Origin: Psychroserpens burtonensis DSM 12212
GTDB taxonomy: Bacteria > Bacteroidota > Bacteroidia > Flavobacteriales > Flavobacteriaceae
DNA length: 64,000 nt
Reading direction: 5' to 3'
Assembly: GCF_000425305.1 (NCBI RefSeq)
Contig: NZ_AUDE01000006.1
Location: forward strand, 124,001-188,000
Part shown: positions 17,264 to 27,022 of the stretch, piece by piece
How positions within the stretch are numbered: position 1 is the first letter of the stretch
How the letters are laid out: every line of letters starts with the position of its first letter
Program-made: the position numbers and the translations under genes
Notes under the pieces: model-generated
The model's input: the letters and a program-made list of their open reading frames with translations, nothing else
What the model was told of the DNA's origin: nothing
The model's database searches: none

Positions 17264-17689
17264 TTATGCGTTTTTTAAAGTTACTATTAATTCAATTTCT
17301 GTTTGTAATAATTTAGATATAGGACATACTTCTTTAGCTTTCTGTGCTATTTGCTGAAATTGTTCTGCATCAATATTAGGTACATCTCCTTCTAAATTTA
17401 AGCTAATTTTGACAATAGCTCCATCTTCAAAAGTAACCGTAGCATCTACATCTAAAGTTGTTGCTGTGAAATCAGCTTCGTTTAATAAGAAGCTTAATTG
17501 CATGGCAAAACAACCGGCATGAGCTGCACCAATTAATTCCTCAGGATTGGTTCCTTTCTCTTCATCTTCAAACCTTGTGTGAAATGAATATTGTGTCTTG
17601 TTAAGAACCTTACTTCCAGTAGTTAAGTTTCCTTGTCCCTCTTTTCCACTGCCTTTCCATTCAGCGTTTGCTTTTCTTGTAAATTTCAT
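17264..17689 (-). CDS. OsmC family peroxiredoxin
   Basis: A 141-residue OsmC/Ohr family thiol peroxidase that reduces organic hydroperoxides. Both redox cysteines are present: C60 in GAAHAGCFAMQL and C122 in KEVCPIS. The N-terminal KFTRKANAEWKGSGKEGQG matches the OsmC rather than the Ohr subgroup. It lies 27 bases after the ene-reductase and 2 bases before the alcohol dehydrogenase. Confidence 0.92.
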   Translation of the reverse strand: MKFTRKANAEWKGSGKEGQGNLTTGSKVLNKTQYSFHTRFEDEEKGTNPEELIGAAHAGCFAMQLSFLLNEADFTATTLDVDATVTFEDGAIVKISLNLEGDVPNIDAEQFQQIAQKAKEVCPISKLLQTEIELIVTLKNA

Positions 17690-17716
17690 AAACTATTTAT
17701 TTTAATATTAAATTAT

Positions 17717-18811
17717 TTATTTAGAGGCTTTTGGATAATCTGTATACCCTTTTGCTCCTGTTGTGTAAAACGTATCTCCATCCCATTCTGATAAATCTAA
17801 GTTATTTTCCAAACGTTCTACTAAATCTGGATTAGAGATATACAGCTTACCGTAAGCTACTAAATCTGCATGACCTTCTTCAATTATTTTATTTCCTTTG
17901 TGTTGATTAAAAGCAGTGTTGATCATTAATGTTCCATTGTATAAAGGTCGGAAATGCTTGGCAACTTCTGTCACAGCATAAGGTATTTCTGAAACATCTG
18001 TAAAGGGTTCAGAAAGATGTACGTATGCTAAATTATAATCATTTAGTTTTTTAATGATGTATTCAAACGTTGGGATGGTATCTTTATCCATAGTCATACC
18101 AAATAAACCGTGTAATGAAGGATTAAAACGTGCGCCAATTTTTTCCTGCGGAATAACTTCTTTAATGGCGTCTAGAACTTCAAAAAAGAAACGGGCTTTG
18201 TTTTCAATACTTCCGCCATAATTATCTGTTCTTTTATTAGACGTTCCATTAAAGAACTGATGAAATAAATAGCCATTAGAGGAGTGTATTTCTACGCCAT
18301 CAAAACCTGCTTTTACTGAATTTGCAGCTGCATTTCTAAAATCTCTAACCGTAGTTTTGATATCTTCAATGGTCATTTCCCTAGGCGTAACAGTATCTTT
18401 AAACCCTTCTGGAGTATATGATTTATCGTTTGGATTGATAGCCGAAGCTGAAAGCGGTAATGCTCCATTATGAAAATCAGGATGAGACATCCGTCCTACA
18501 TGCCATAATTGAATAAAGATTTTTCCTCCTTTATCATGTACGCGCTTAGTTACGTTTTTCCAACCTTCTAATTGCTCATCTGAATAAATACCCGGAGTAT
18601 TAATGTAACCTACAGCATCAGTAGATACTTGCGAACCTTCTGTAATAATTAAACCCGCTGATGCACGTTGCTCGTAATACAAGCCTTGTAAACCATAAGT
18701 TGGCACATGACCTTCATTATTTGCTCTACTGCGCGTCATAGGCGCCATAACGACTCTGTTATTTAGGTTAATATTTTTGTTATATGTTGTTAATAAATAT
18801 TGCTTACTCAT
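17717..18811 (-). CDS. alkene reductase (old yellow enzyme family)
   Basis: A 364-residue FMN-dependent ene-reductase of the NemA/OYE family, which reduces activated C=C bonds or nitro groups with NADPH. Features: NNRVVMAPMTRSRA at the N-terminus (FMN binding), QLWHVGRMSHP, the substrate-binding H/N and catalytic Y in VEIHSSNGYLFHQF, RTDNYGGS, and the C-terminal phosphate-binding region ending DYPKA. First gene of the minus-strand operon with OsmC and ADH; a good -7 promoter lies 27 bases upstream of its ATG. It shares its fold with the FadH part of the nearby chimera but is clearly a different subfamily. Confidence 0.93.
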   Translation of the reverse strand: MSKQYLLTTYNKNINLNNRVVMAPMTRSRANNEGHVPTYGLQGLYYEQRASAGLIITEGSQVSTDAVGYINTPGIYSDEQLEGWKNVTKRVHDKGGKIFIQLWHVGRMSHPDFHNGALPLSASAINPNDKSYTPEGFKDTVTPREMTIEDIKTTVRDFRNAAANSVKAGFDGVEIHSSNGYLFHQFFNGTSNKRTDNYGGSIENKARFFFEVLDAIKEVIPQEKIGARFNPSLHGLFGMTMDKDTIPTFEYIIKKLNDYNLAYVHLSEPFTDVSEIPYAVTEVAKHFRPLYNGTLMINTAFNQHKGNKIIEEGHADLVAYGKLYISNPDLVERLENNLDLSEWDGDTFYTTGAKGYTDYPKASK

Positions 18812-18837
18812 GTTCTATTTTATAAAATATTAATAAA

Positions 18838-18845
18838 CAAATTTA
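18838..18845 (-). promoter_or_regulatory. promoter of the ene-reductase operon
   Basis: Read on the minus strand this is TAAATTTG, a match to TAnnTTTG, 27 bases before the ATG at 18811. A short inverted repeat GACCTA (18871) / TAGGTC (18906) further upstream could be a regulator site, but no regulator gene is adjacent. Confidence 0.55.
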
Positions 18846-19499
18846 CAGAACTGCCGCACCAATTATCGTTGACCTATATCAATTAATATATATTTAACGT
18901 ATGGCTAGGTCTATTTCTGTTTTCTAGACAGTTCTCTTTGTTTAATCGTGAAAGTTTAATGCCGTTACACTATATTTTTATGGTTGATTATTCATTTCTT
19001 ATTAAAAGATATTTACGAATCTCATGGCCTCGCTATCGCAGAAGAGATACTCGTGAGTTTAGAATCTAGTTTAGTAGTTATCCTAACTAACTTTTCAATT
19101 TTATTAACATCTTAAAAGGACTTTTGTTAAAAAAATAAAGAACGAAATCATAAGCTTTAGGTTTTTACCTAAATCAATTTCAAAATAGAATAAGATATGT
19201 TTTAAATAGTGCCTTTAATCATAAAAGTGATTGGCTATGAATCTAAATAAGATTTCGAATACCTTTATTTCTATACTTCTATAAAAACACAATAGACCTG
19301 TTTTATTTTATAGAAATCCAAATATTATCGCTGAAGCACTAATTAATGCGATAAAATACATGTATTTCATATAATTTAACATTTTATTAACACTTTTAAA
19401 GACAAAGTGTTCTCACCTTGCTCACATAACCTACCTAAAATTGAAACAACTTTCAATGAATAGGGAAACACGAATATCAATTATATTAAACACAATCTC
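18846..19499. other. gene-free stretch between divergent units
   Basis: About 650 bases between the minus-strand detoxification operon and the plus-strand ice-binding genes. Near 19008-19110 one plus-strand frame reads plausibly (KDIYESHGLAIAEEILVSLE) but has no start and may be a relic. The rest is AT-rich with no assignable feature. Confidence 0.4.
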
Positions 19500-22223
19500 A
19501 TGATGTCCCAAACAAAATTCTTATCACGTATTTCTTTAATTTTTCTATTCTTCTTAGGCGTTAATAGCGCTTTTTCACAAATAGATCTTGGATCTATTGA
19601 AAATTTCAGTATTTATACATCTATAGGCGCGGTATCAAACACAGCGACTACAAATATTACGGGCGACATTGGTTCAGATGATGGTGCCATAACTGGTTTT
19701 GGAGGACTTTCAATTGTAAATGGTAATATTCATAACACGAATAGTATTACTGCCCAAGCAGACTTGGATTTAAATGCTGCTGTTGTTCAAATAAATAATA
19801 CAACAACAACAGCTGTTCATATTCCCGTTTTTGGTAATGGAGAAACGCTATATCCGGGGGTTTATTCTCAAGCAGCTGCGGCATCTTTAGATGGGACTCT
19901 AACCTTAGATGCACAAGGAAATCCTAATGCACAATTTATCTTTAAAATAGGAGGCGCATTTTCAACCGCAGCAGGAGCGACAGTCGTTTTAATTAATTGC
20001 GCTTCACCGTCAAATATATTTTGGCTTTCTGGCGGCGCAATCTCTATGGCAGCTTCAACAACCATAAGTGGTAATTTAATTAGTAACCCTGGAGCAGTTG
20101 GTATAGGTTCAGGAGGTAATATAGATGGAAGAATGCTCTCTACCACTGGCGCCATTTCTATTTATGGCTCCATAATGAACAATGGCATTCCAAGAGTAGA
20201 CACAATTATGCAGCCAACATGCGCAGCAGCAGCGGGAAGTTTTCAAATTACGGACTACGACGCCAACAATACATACGTCTTCACTCCAAGCGTGTTAAGT
20301 ATTTCAGGAACAGGAATGGTCACTGCAGCTCCAAACACCTATACATTTACAGTCACAACAACTGCAGGTGGTTGTAGTTTTACTGCCACTTCAATAAACG
20401 TGGTCATTAACACAGGACCACTCACAAATTATTGGACAGGGGAAATTAGTTCAGATTGGAATAATGCAGGAAACTGGACCTGTGGCATCCCTACTAATTT
20501 AAATAATTATATAAATATTATTCCTTTAGTAACAACAATATATCCTGTAATTGGCACTCAGCCTGACAATAGTGGTATTGTTGCAAATCTTGAAATTCCA
20601 AGTGGTGCTTCATTAACCATAAATAACAACAACTTACGAATTACAACTATTTTAACCCTAAACGGTAAAATTCAGTTAAAAGGAGAATCCCAATTATTAC
20701 AAGATACTGGAAGTGTTTTTGATGCGGCGAGTACTGGCACTATAAAAATTGACCAACAAGGAACAGAAAATAGCTATAGGTACAATTATTGGAGTTCACC
20801 GGTCAACTCAAGAGAAACAGCATTTACCATTGGAGAAGTTTTAAGAGATGGTACAGACCCAAATAATAGTATGAATATTGATTTTGGAACTAATTATACT
20901 TATGCTGACGGGACAACAAGTTCACCAATTAAACTAAGCGCCTATTGGATGTATAAATTAGCAGATTCTGGCTTAGGCTATAGCGCATGGGCGAGTGTAG
21001 GAAATACCTCAGAAATAAAAATAGGACAAGGATACACTATGAAAGGTTCTAATACCAATGCCGTAGAACAAAATTACACCTTTGTTGGCAAACCAAATAA
21101 TGGAATTATTGAATTACCGGTAAGTGCTAATAATGATTATTTGCTTGGAAATCCATATCCATCGGCTATAGATGCTGATAAATTTATTGAAGACAATGGG
21201 GCATCTTCAGGTACCGCTTCAATGACTGGCACTCTTTATTTTTGGGAACATTACGGTGGTGACGCCCATACTTTGGCTGATTACCAGGCAGGTTACGGAA
21301 CCTATTCTAGAGGTGGTGGTGTTTCAGCTTCTTCTAACCCACCTGTTGCAGGCGTTAGCTCTTTAGGACTATCTGTAAAGGGAGCTCCAAAACAATATAT
21401 TCCTGTAGGTCAAGCATTTTTTGTGGTAGGTGATGCAGATGGCGGACAAATTCAATTTAACAATAGTCAGCGTGTTTTCGCAAGGGAATCTTCTGGGAAT
21501 TCTGTTTTCATGAGAACCAATACATCAGAAGCCACAACTAACAATGACCTTAGACCAAAATTCAGAATTGGTTTTGATGCACCTAACATAAGTCACCGGC
21601 AAGTTTTACTTACTCTTGATGGCAACACATCTGATGCTGTAGACTGGGGTTATGATGCAGAAATGTACGAAGTTTTTGATGATGACATGTATTGGATTCT
21701 TAACGATAAAAAATATGTAATTCAAGCAACTAATAACTTTGGTATTGATAAAGAAATCCCATTAGGAATTAGAACATTAGAAGGCGGACTCATAAGTATT
21801 AAAGTTGATGAGTTGGAAAATGCTGAAGACTACACTAACCTCTATATTAAAGACAATTTAACAGGTGAAACACATGATATTACAAACCAAGAATTTTCAA
21901 TTAATCTAGAGGCTGGTGAGTATCAAGATCGTTTTTTACTTGTATTTCAACCAAGTCTAAATATTATAGAAGAAGAGACTTCATTAGACAGAATTCAAAT
22001 TTATATGAATAATTCAATTTCTAAATTACAATTAAATGGAATTGTAGATACAGAAATACTGAATGTTAATTTGTTCAACTATTTAGGACAACAAGTAAAA
22101 ACTTGGAGTATAAATCCAGATAAGCACTCCGTTTCGTTACCAATTGAATTAGCTTCAGGAGTTTATATTGTGATCGTTGAGACTACAACAGGAAAAGAAA
22201 ATAAGAAAATAATCATAAACTAA
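19500..22223 (+). CDS. ice-binding-like protein with T9SS sorting domain, copy 1
   Basis: A 907-residue secreted protein. The signal peptide MMSQTKFLSRISLIFLFFLG... ends near SAFSQ. Residues ~30-245 are a DUF3494 ice-binding-like domain (IDLGSIENFSIYTSIGAVSN, TNITGDIGSDDGAITGFGG, QFIFKIGGAFSTAAGATVVL, SGNLISNPGAVGIGSGGNID, GRMLSTTGAIS), which folds as a discontinuous beta solenoid. Then come an NYWTGEISSDWNNAGNWTCG module, a long beta-rich region, and a C-terminal ~75-residue type A T9SS sorting domain (LNVNLFNYLGQQVKTWS ... GVYIVIVETTTGKENKKIII). DUF3494 proteins bind ice or inhibit its recrystallisation. A close paralogue follows in tandem. Ice activity here is inferred from the family only. 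Confidence 0.9.
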   Translation: MMSQTKFLSRISLIFLFFLGVNSAFSQIDLGSIENFSIYTSIGAVSNTATTNITGDIGSDDGAITGFGGLSIVNGNIHNTNSITAQADLDLNAAVVQINNTTTTAVHIPVFGNGETLYPGVYSQAAAASLDGTLTLDAQGNPNAQFIFKIGGAFSTAAGATVVLINCASPSNIFWLSGGAISMAASTTISGNLISNPGAVGIGSGGNIDGRMLSTTGAISIYGSIMNNGIPRVDTIMQPTCAAAAGSFQITDYDANNTYVFTPSVLSISGTGMVTAAPNTYTFTVTTTAGGCSFTATSINVVINTGPLTNYWTGEISSDWNNAGNWTCGIPTNLNNYINIIPLVTTIYPVIGTQPDNSGIVANLEIPSGASLTINNNNLRITTILTLNGKIQLKGESQLLQDTGSVFDAASTGTIKIDQQGTENSYRYNYWSSPVNSRETAFTIGEVLRDGTDPNNSMNIDFGTNYTYADGTTSSPIKLSAYWMYKLADSGLGYSAWASVGNTSEIKIGQGYTMKGSNTNAVEQNYTFVGKPNNGIIELPVSANNDYLLGNPYPSAIDADKFIEDNGASSGTASMTGTLYFWEHYGGDAHTLADYQAGYGTYSRGGGVSASSNPPVAGVSSLGLSVKGAPKQYIPVGQAFFVVGDADGGQIQFNNSQRVFARESSGNSVFMRTNTSEATTNNDLRPKFRIGFDAPNISHRQVLLTLDGNTSDAVDWGYDAEMYEVFDDDMYWILNDKKYVIQATNNFGIDKEIPLGIRTLEGGLISIKVDELENAEDYTNLYIKDNLTGETHDITNQEFSINLEAGEYQDRFLLVFQPSLNIIEEETSLDRIQIYMNNSISKLQLNGIVDTEILNVNLFNYLGQQVKTWSINPDKHSVSLPIELASGVYIVIVETTTGKENKKIIIN

Positions 22224-22261
22224 ATAATAACGCATCATAAATAACTAATACACATTTTTAT

Positions 22262-22297
22262 AAAAAAGAGGCTTCTAAATTGAAGCCTCTTTTTTTA
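22262..22297 (+). terminator. rho-independent terminator
   Basis: Perfect stem AAAAAAGAGGCTTC / GAAGCCTCTTTTTT with a 6-base loop, after ice-binding copy 1. The same terminator with one mismatch follows copy 2. Confidence 0.88.
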
Positions 22298-22532
22298 ATT
22301 CGACATTCTATGTACCGAGAGCTTTCAAATAATCCTGCTATTCATTAAAGGTTTTATTAAATTATTCTAATCGCACATACAGTGTGCTTTCCTAATTCGC
22401 CAGCGCATAATAAAAACACACTCGCTCTCACTCCTTTAATATCGACATTAGATGAGAGATTGATGAATTGTCTGCTTAAATAATAATTTCAATAAACACA
22501 AGTATATATACGAATCCTAACACCCAAAAACC

Positions 22533-25253
22533 ATGATAATCAAAACAAAATTCTTATGTCCTATTTTTTTAATCGCTCTGTTCTACTTCTTCTTCGGAAC
22601 TAATACTGCTATTTCTCAAATTAATCTTAGATCCATTGAAAATTTTAGTATTTACACATCCAATGGAGCTATATCTAATGAAAATACCTCAAACATTACA
22701 CGTGATATTGGTACAGATGCAGGTGCCGTAACTGGTTTTGGATCTCCTTCGGTAATAAATGGAAGTATTCAAATTGCTAATAGTATGACTATTCAAGCAA
22801 ACTTAGACTTAGTTGATACTTGTGTTCAAATAAATAATACCACAACTACAGAGAGTCATATTCCAGTTTTTGGTAATGGAGAGACACTCACTCCAGGAGT
22901 TTATTCTCAAGGAGGTGCAGCCTCTATTGTAGGGACTCTCATTTTAGATGCACAAGGTATTTCTAATGCCCAATTTATCTTTAAAATAGGAGGCGCATTT
23001 TCAACCGCAGCAGGTGCTACAGTAGTTTTGATTAATTGCGCCTCACCAGCAAGTATATTTTGGCTGTCTGGTGGCGCAATTTCCATGGCTACTTCAACGA
23101 CTATGAGTGGAAACCTCATAAGTAATCCTGGAGCAGTTAGTATGGCTGAAGGTGGCACATTAGTAGGTAGAATGCTTTCTACCACTGGCGCTATTTCTAT
23201 TGATCAAAACGAAACCATAAATACTATTCCAATAATAGGCACCATTACCCAACCAACATGCACAACTACGACGGGAAGTTTCCAAATTATAAACTATGAT
23301 GCCAACAATACCTATAGTTTCACACCAAGTGTCGTCAGTATTTCAGGAACCGGGTTGGTAACCGCATATCCAAATACATATACCTTTACATCTTCAAATT
23401 CAAGTAGTTGTGTTACTTCAGTAGTCATTACATCAAGAATCATAAATTATTGGACAGGAGAAAGTAGTTCTGATTGGAATAATGCAGGAAACTGGACCTG
23501 CGGTATTCCTAGTCATTCAAATGATTACATTAATATTATTCCTTTAGTAACAACGACATACCCTATAATTGGAGCTCAGCCTGACAATAGCGGTATAGTT
23601 ACAAATCTTGAAATTCCAAGTGGCGCCTCATTAACCATAAACGATAATAGTTTACGTGTTACAACTAATTTAAAACTAAACGGTAAAATCGACTTGGAAG
23701 GAAATTCCCAATTATTACAAGATACTGGAAGTGTTTTTAATGTGGCAAGTAGTGGGGCTATAGAAATAGATCAGCAGGGCTCGGGAAATAGCTTTAGGTA
23801 CAACTACTGGAGCTCGCCGGTTAATTCAAGGGGTACTGCATTTACCATTGGAGAAGTTTTAAGAGGTGGTACAGATACAAATAATATGATAGAAATCGAT
23901 TTTGGCTCTAATTATACTTATGCTGACGGAACAACAAGTTTACCAATTAAACTAAGCACCTATTGGATGTATAAATTAGAAGATTCCGGTTTGGGGTATA
24001 GCGCCTGGGCAAATGTAGGTAATACCTCAGAAGTAAAAGCAGGCCAAGGATATACCATGAAAGGTTCTAACACCAGTTCTGTAGAACAAAACTATACATT
24101 TATTGGCAAACCAAATAATGGCATTATTGAATTAACGGTAGACTCCAATAATGATTATTTGCTTGGAAATCCATATCCGTCTGCTATAGATGCTAATAAA
24201 TTTATTGAAGATAATGGAACATTTCCAGGAACATCTTCAATAACTGGTACTCTTTATTTTTGGGAACATTATGGTGGTGACAGCCATAATTTAGCAGAAT
24301 ATCAAGCAGGTTATGGAACCTATTCTAGAGGTGAAGGCGTTTCAGCTTCCTCGAGTCCACCTGTTGCAGGTGTAAGCACCGCAGGATCATCAGTAAAAGG
24401 ACCGCCAAAACAATATATCCCTGTAGGTCAGGCCTTTTTTGTCGTGGGTGATACAAATGGTGGGCAAATTCAATTCAACAATAGTCAGCGTGTTTTTGCA
24501 AAGGAATTTTCTGGAAATTCTGTTTTCATGAGAACCGATAATTCAGAGGCAACAACTAACAATAACCTAAACAATGATCTTAGACCAAAATTCAGAATTG
24601 GCTTTGATGCGCCTAAAATAAGTCATCGTGAAGTTTTGCTTACCCTTGATGATAACACAACCGATGCCGTAGACTGGGGATATGATGCAGAAATGTACGA
24701 AGTTTTTGATGATGACATGTATTGGGTTCTTGACGATAAAAAATATGTGATTCAAGCAACTAATAACTTTGGTATTGATAAAGAAATTCCATTAGGTATT
24801 CAAACATTAGAAGGTGGACTTGTAAGTATTAAGGTTGACGGATTAGAAAACGCAGAAGACTACACTAGTCTCTATATTAAAGACAATGTAACAGGTGAAA
24901 CACATGATATTACAAACCAAAATTTTTCAATTAATCTAGACGCAGGTGTCTATCAAAATAGATTTTTTCTAGTGTTTCAGCCAAATCTAAATATTATAGA
25001 AGAGGAAACTTTATTAGATGGCATTCAGATTTATATGAATAATTCAATTTCCGAATTACAATTGAATAGAATTGTAGGTACAAAAATACTGAATGTTAGT
25101 TTGTTCAACTATCTAGGACAAGAAGTAAAAGCATGGAGTATCGATACGGATGAGCAGTCCATGTCGATTCCAATTCAATTATCTTCAGGGAGTTATATCG
25201 TGATCGTTGAAACTACCACTGGAAAAGTAAACAAGAAAATAATTATTAATTAA
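22533..25253 (+). CDS. ice-binding-like protein with T9SS sorting domain, copy 2
   Basis: A 906-residue tandem paralogue of the gene at 19500, colinear over its whole length and about three-quarters identical by eye. Domain order is the same: signal peptide, DUF3494 (INLRSIENFSIYTSNGAISN to LSTTGAIS), NYWTGESSSDWNNAGNWTCG module, beta-rich region and T9SS type A domain ending NKKIIIN. Divergence is highest in the DUF3494 half and in the linker after it; the C-terminal half, around DAVDWGYDAEMYEVFDDDMY, is nearly invariant. The tandem arrangement and shared terminator show a recent gene duplication, with the ice-binding face possibly diversifying. Confidence 0.9.
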   Translation: MIIKTKFLCPIFLIALFYFFFGTNTAISQINLRSIENFSIYTSNGAISNENTSNITRDIGTDAGAVTGFGSPSVINGSIQIANSMTIQANLDLVDTCVQINNTTTTESHIPVFGNGETLTPGVYSQGGAASIVGTLILDAQGISNAQFIFKIGGAFSTAAGATVVLINCASPASIFWLSGGAISMATSTTMSGNLISNPGAVSMAEGGTLVGRMLSTTGAISIDQNETINTIPIIGTITQPTCTTTTGSFQIINYDANNTYSFTPSVVSISGTGLVTAYPNTYTFTSSNSSSCVTSVVITSRIINYWTGESSSDWNNAGNWTCGIPSHSNDYINIIPLVTTTYPIIGAQPDNSGIVTNLEIPSGASLTINDNSLRVTTNLKLNGKIDLEGNSQLLQDTGSVFNVASSGAIEIDQQGSGNSFRYNYWSSPVNSRGTAFTIGEVLRGGTDTNNMIEIDFGSNYTYADGTTSLPIKLSTYWMYKLEDSGLGYSAWANVGNTSEVKAGQGYTMKGSNTSSVEQNYTFIGKPNNGIIELTVDSNNDYLLGNPYPSAIDANKFIEDNGTFPGTSSITGTLYFWEHYGGDSHNLAEYQAGYGTYSRGEGVSASSSPPVAGVSTAGSSVKGPPKQYIPVGQAFFVVGDTNGGQIQFNNSQRVFAKEFSGNSVFMRTDNSEATTNNNLNNDLRPKFRIGFDAPKISHREVLLTLDDNTTDAVDWGYDAEMYEVFDDDMYWVLDDKKYVIQATNNFGIDKEIPLGIQTLEGGLVSIKVDGLENAEDYTSLYIKDNVTGETHDITNQNFSINLDAGVYQNRFFLVFQPNLNIIEEETLLDGIQIYMNNSISELQLNRIVGTKILNVSLFNYLGQEVKAWSIDTDEQSMSIPIQLSSGSYIVIVETTTGKVNKKIIIN

Positions 25254-25297
25254 ATGATATTTGGCTAATTCTATAAGTATCAAATACACATTTTTAT

Positions 25298-25332
25298 AAA
25301 AAAGAGGCCTCAAAATTGAAGCCTCTTTTTTA
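25298..25332 (+). terminator. rho-independent terminator
   Basis: AAAAAAGAGGC...GCCTCTTTTTT hairpin, a copy of the one at 22262, here with an imperfect top (CCTC opposite GAAG). It ends ice-binding copy 2 and was duplicated with it. Confidence 0.85.
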
Positions 25333-25731
25333 AATTCGGTCTGCTATATAACCAAAAGTTTAAACTAATACAATTATGAAGCAGAGGTTTTATCACTAAA
25401 GCTAACAATTCCAATACAGTTGACAGCAAGCCAATACGCATAATAGCGCTTCCAATGATATATAAACCCTTATAAATTATTGGACAAAATTGTCATACTA
25501 ATTAATAGAACGATGACTAATCCTACTAAAAATATAATCCAGCGTAAAGGTTTTATGCTAAAGTATTAAAGGTATAATTACCTGACTTATAAAACACACC
25601 ATTTTGGTATTATAATTAATGAGTATGCAAATGCTTAGTGCTTTTTAATTAAAGTATTTATATCTTGCCGTTCATATATTTATTTAAAGTTTCGAAAGAC
25701 AAAGTCCCCTTTTAGATTAGAATAAAAAGAC
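25333..25731. other. gene-free stretch before thiE
   Basis: About 400 bases without an intact gene. On the minus strand, 25470-25556 keeps an open frame reading KPLRWIIFLVGLVIVLLIS before TAA, a membrane-helix-like segment without a start codon, perhaps the end of a lost small membrane protein. No riboswitch for thiamine pyrophosphate could be recognised upstream of thiE. Confidence 0.4.
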
Positions 25732-26376
25732 ATGATTATACCTAAGCTACATTATATATCCCAAGGAAATTCTCCAAAAGAACACCTAGAAAACATCCAG
25801 AAAGCATGTTCATCTGGTGCAGAGTTGGTGCAATTACGGTTAAAAATTAGTTCAGAAAAAAAAATATTAAAGTTCGCCAAAGAAGCTAGAGAAATCACAT
25901 CTCATTTTCAAACCCGGTTAATTATTAACGATCATTATAAAATAGCTAAAGAAGTCAAAGCAGATGGTGTGCATTTAGGACCATCAGACGTCTGCCCTAC
26001 TATTGCTAGAAAGTATTTATATACTTGGCAAATGATTGGTGGAACAGCAAATACATTAGAGAATTGTGAAAAGTTATTAGATAAAGAAATTGACTATATT
26101 AGTTTAGGGCCTTTTCGAGAAACAACTACGAACGACAATTTAAGTCCGGTTTTAGGTTTAAAAGGTTATACTGCAATTACAGATGTCTTAAAAACTCCAA
26201 TACCAATTATTGGTGTTGGCGGTATTACCACAGCAGATGTTGAAGCCATATTAGATACTGGCATTTCAGGGATTGCTGTATCTGGAGAAATTACACGTGA
26301 TTTTAATATTGTCAGAACATTTAACCAATTACTTAACGCATCTTTAATAGAAGAAAAACGTCATACATTTGAATAG
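25732..26376 (+). CDS. thiE: thiamine phosphate synthase
   Basis: A 214-residue ThiE, joining hydroxymethylpyrimidine pyrophosphate and thiazole phosphate to give thiamine phosphate. Motifs: LVQLRLK near the N-terminus, LIINDHYKIAKEVKADGVHL with GPSD, IGGTANTLENCEKL, DYISLGPFRETTTN, and the phosphate loop IPIIGVGGIT then GISGIAVSGEI. Length and motifs are normal, so it should be functional. It is the intact copy of the relic at 15632-15978. It stands alone; the rest of the thiamine pathway is not in the window. Confidence 0.93.
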   Translation: MIIPKLHYISQGNSPKEHLENIQKACSSGAELVQLRLKISSEKKILKFAKEAREITSHFQTRLIINDHYKIAKEVKADGVHLGPSDVCPTIARKYLYTWQMIGGTANTLENCEKLLDKEIDYISLGPFRETTTNDNLSPVLGLKGYTAITDVLKTPIPIIGVGGITTADVEAILDTGISGIAVSGEITRDFNIVRTFNQLLNASLIEEKRHTFE

Positions 26377-26983
26377 ACTATCCAGTATTAAGAAAGTTTA
26401 CAGTAAACATTTCCAATTAAATACTATTTGGAAAACACAATTGCGATCAAAGAAAACTTTCACAATTGTTTTACATCATACCACCCCTATTTAGGGGTAA
26501 ATTGATATAATTCAGGACCTCTTAAAGTTTCGCTTTTATGTCATTAATTAGATATTTATAAATATCATTCTTCGATGTTTCACTGGTATGTTAACTGTAT
26601 ACTATCCTTTATAATAATTATAATTATAGGTTCATATAAAGCTGAAATTTTGTTTCAGTAGCATCAAAAATTATTCTACCGTTTATTACTAAGATTTCAT
26701 TGTTTTACATGAATTCGCTTTATCTCATAATTATAATAATACCCTGACATAAAGCACATCATAGTTTTTATTAAGAATCTCTAGTAGTTCTCATCGTACC
26801 AATTACCTCATTCGCTAAAAAGATCTACCAGACTATTTTTTTCACGTTCAATGCTGCTTTTAATTAAATTAACTAATGAGGTTTCTCAAAGCTAGCTAGT
26901 TATGATACTCCTAATTTACTAGTGTAAATCCATTTGAAAATAATTTCATGATATTAATCATCTATTTCATATATAAAATATTG
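26377..26983. other. gene-free stretch before the TetR operon
   Basis: About 600 AT-rich bases with no supported gene, structural RNA or repeat that I can identify. Confidence 0.45.
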
Positions 26984-26991
26984 TATATTTG
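26984..26991 (+). promoter_or_regulatory. promoter of the TetR-exporter operon
   Basis: TATATTTG matches TAnnTTTG, 31 bases before the tetR ATG. Transcription would start within or next to the palindrome at 26993-27006. Confidence 0.65.
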
Positions 26992-26992
26992 C

Positions 26993-27006
26993 TAACCATA
27001 TGGTTA
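26993..27006. promoter_or_regulatory. probable TetR operator
   Basis: Perfect 14-bp palindrome TAACCATATGGTTA directly downstream of the -7 element and 16 bases before tetR. A second dyad TTAAAC (27004-27009) / GTTTAA (27016-27021) overlaps it. The position fits autorepression by the first gene of the operon. Confidence 0.65.
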
Positions 27007-27022
27007 AACCATCTAGTTTAAT

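Noticed and set aside
22224-22532. Possible insertion-sequence end between the two ice-binding genes
   Set aside because: No transposase remnants or paired terminal repeats; the similarity to the region after copy 2 is explained by tandem duplication.
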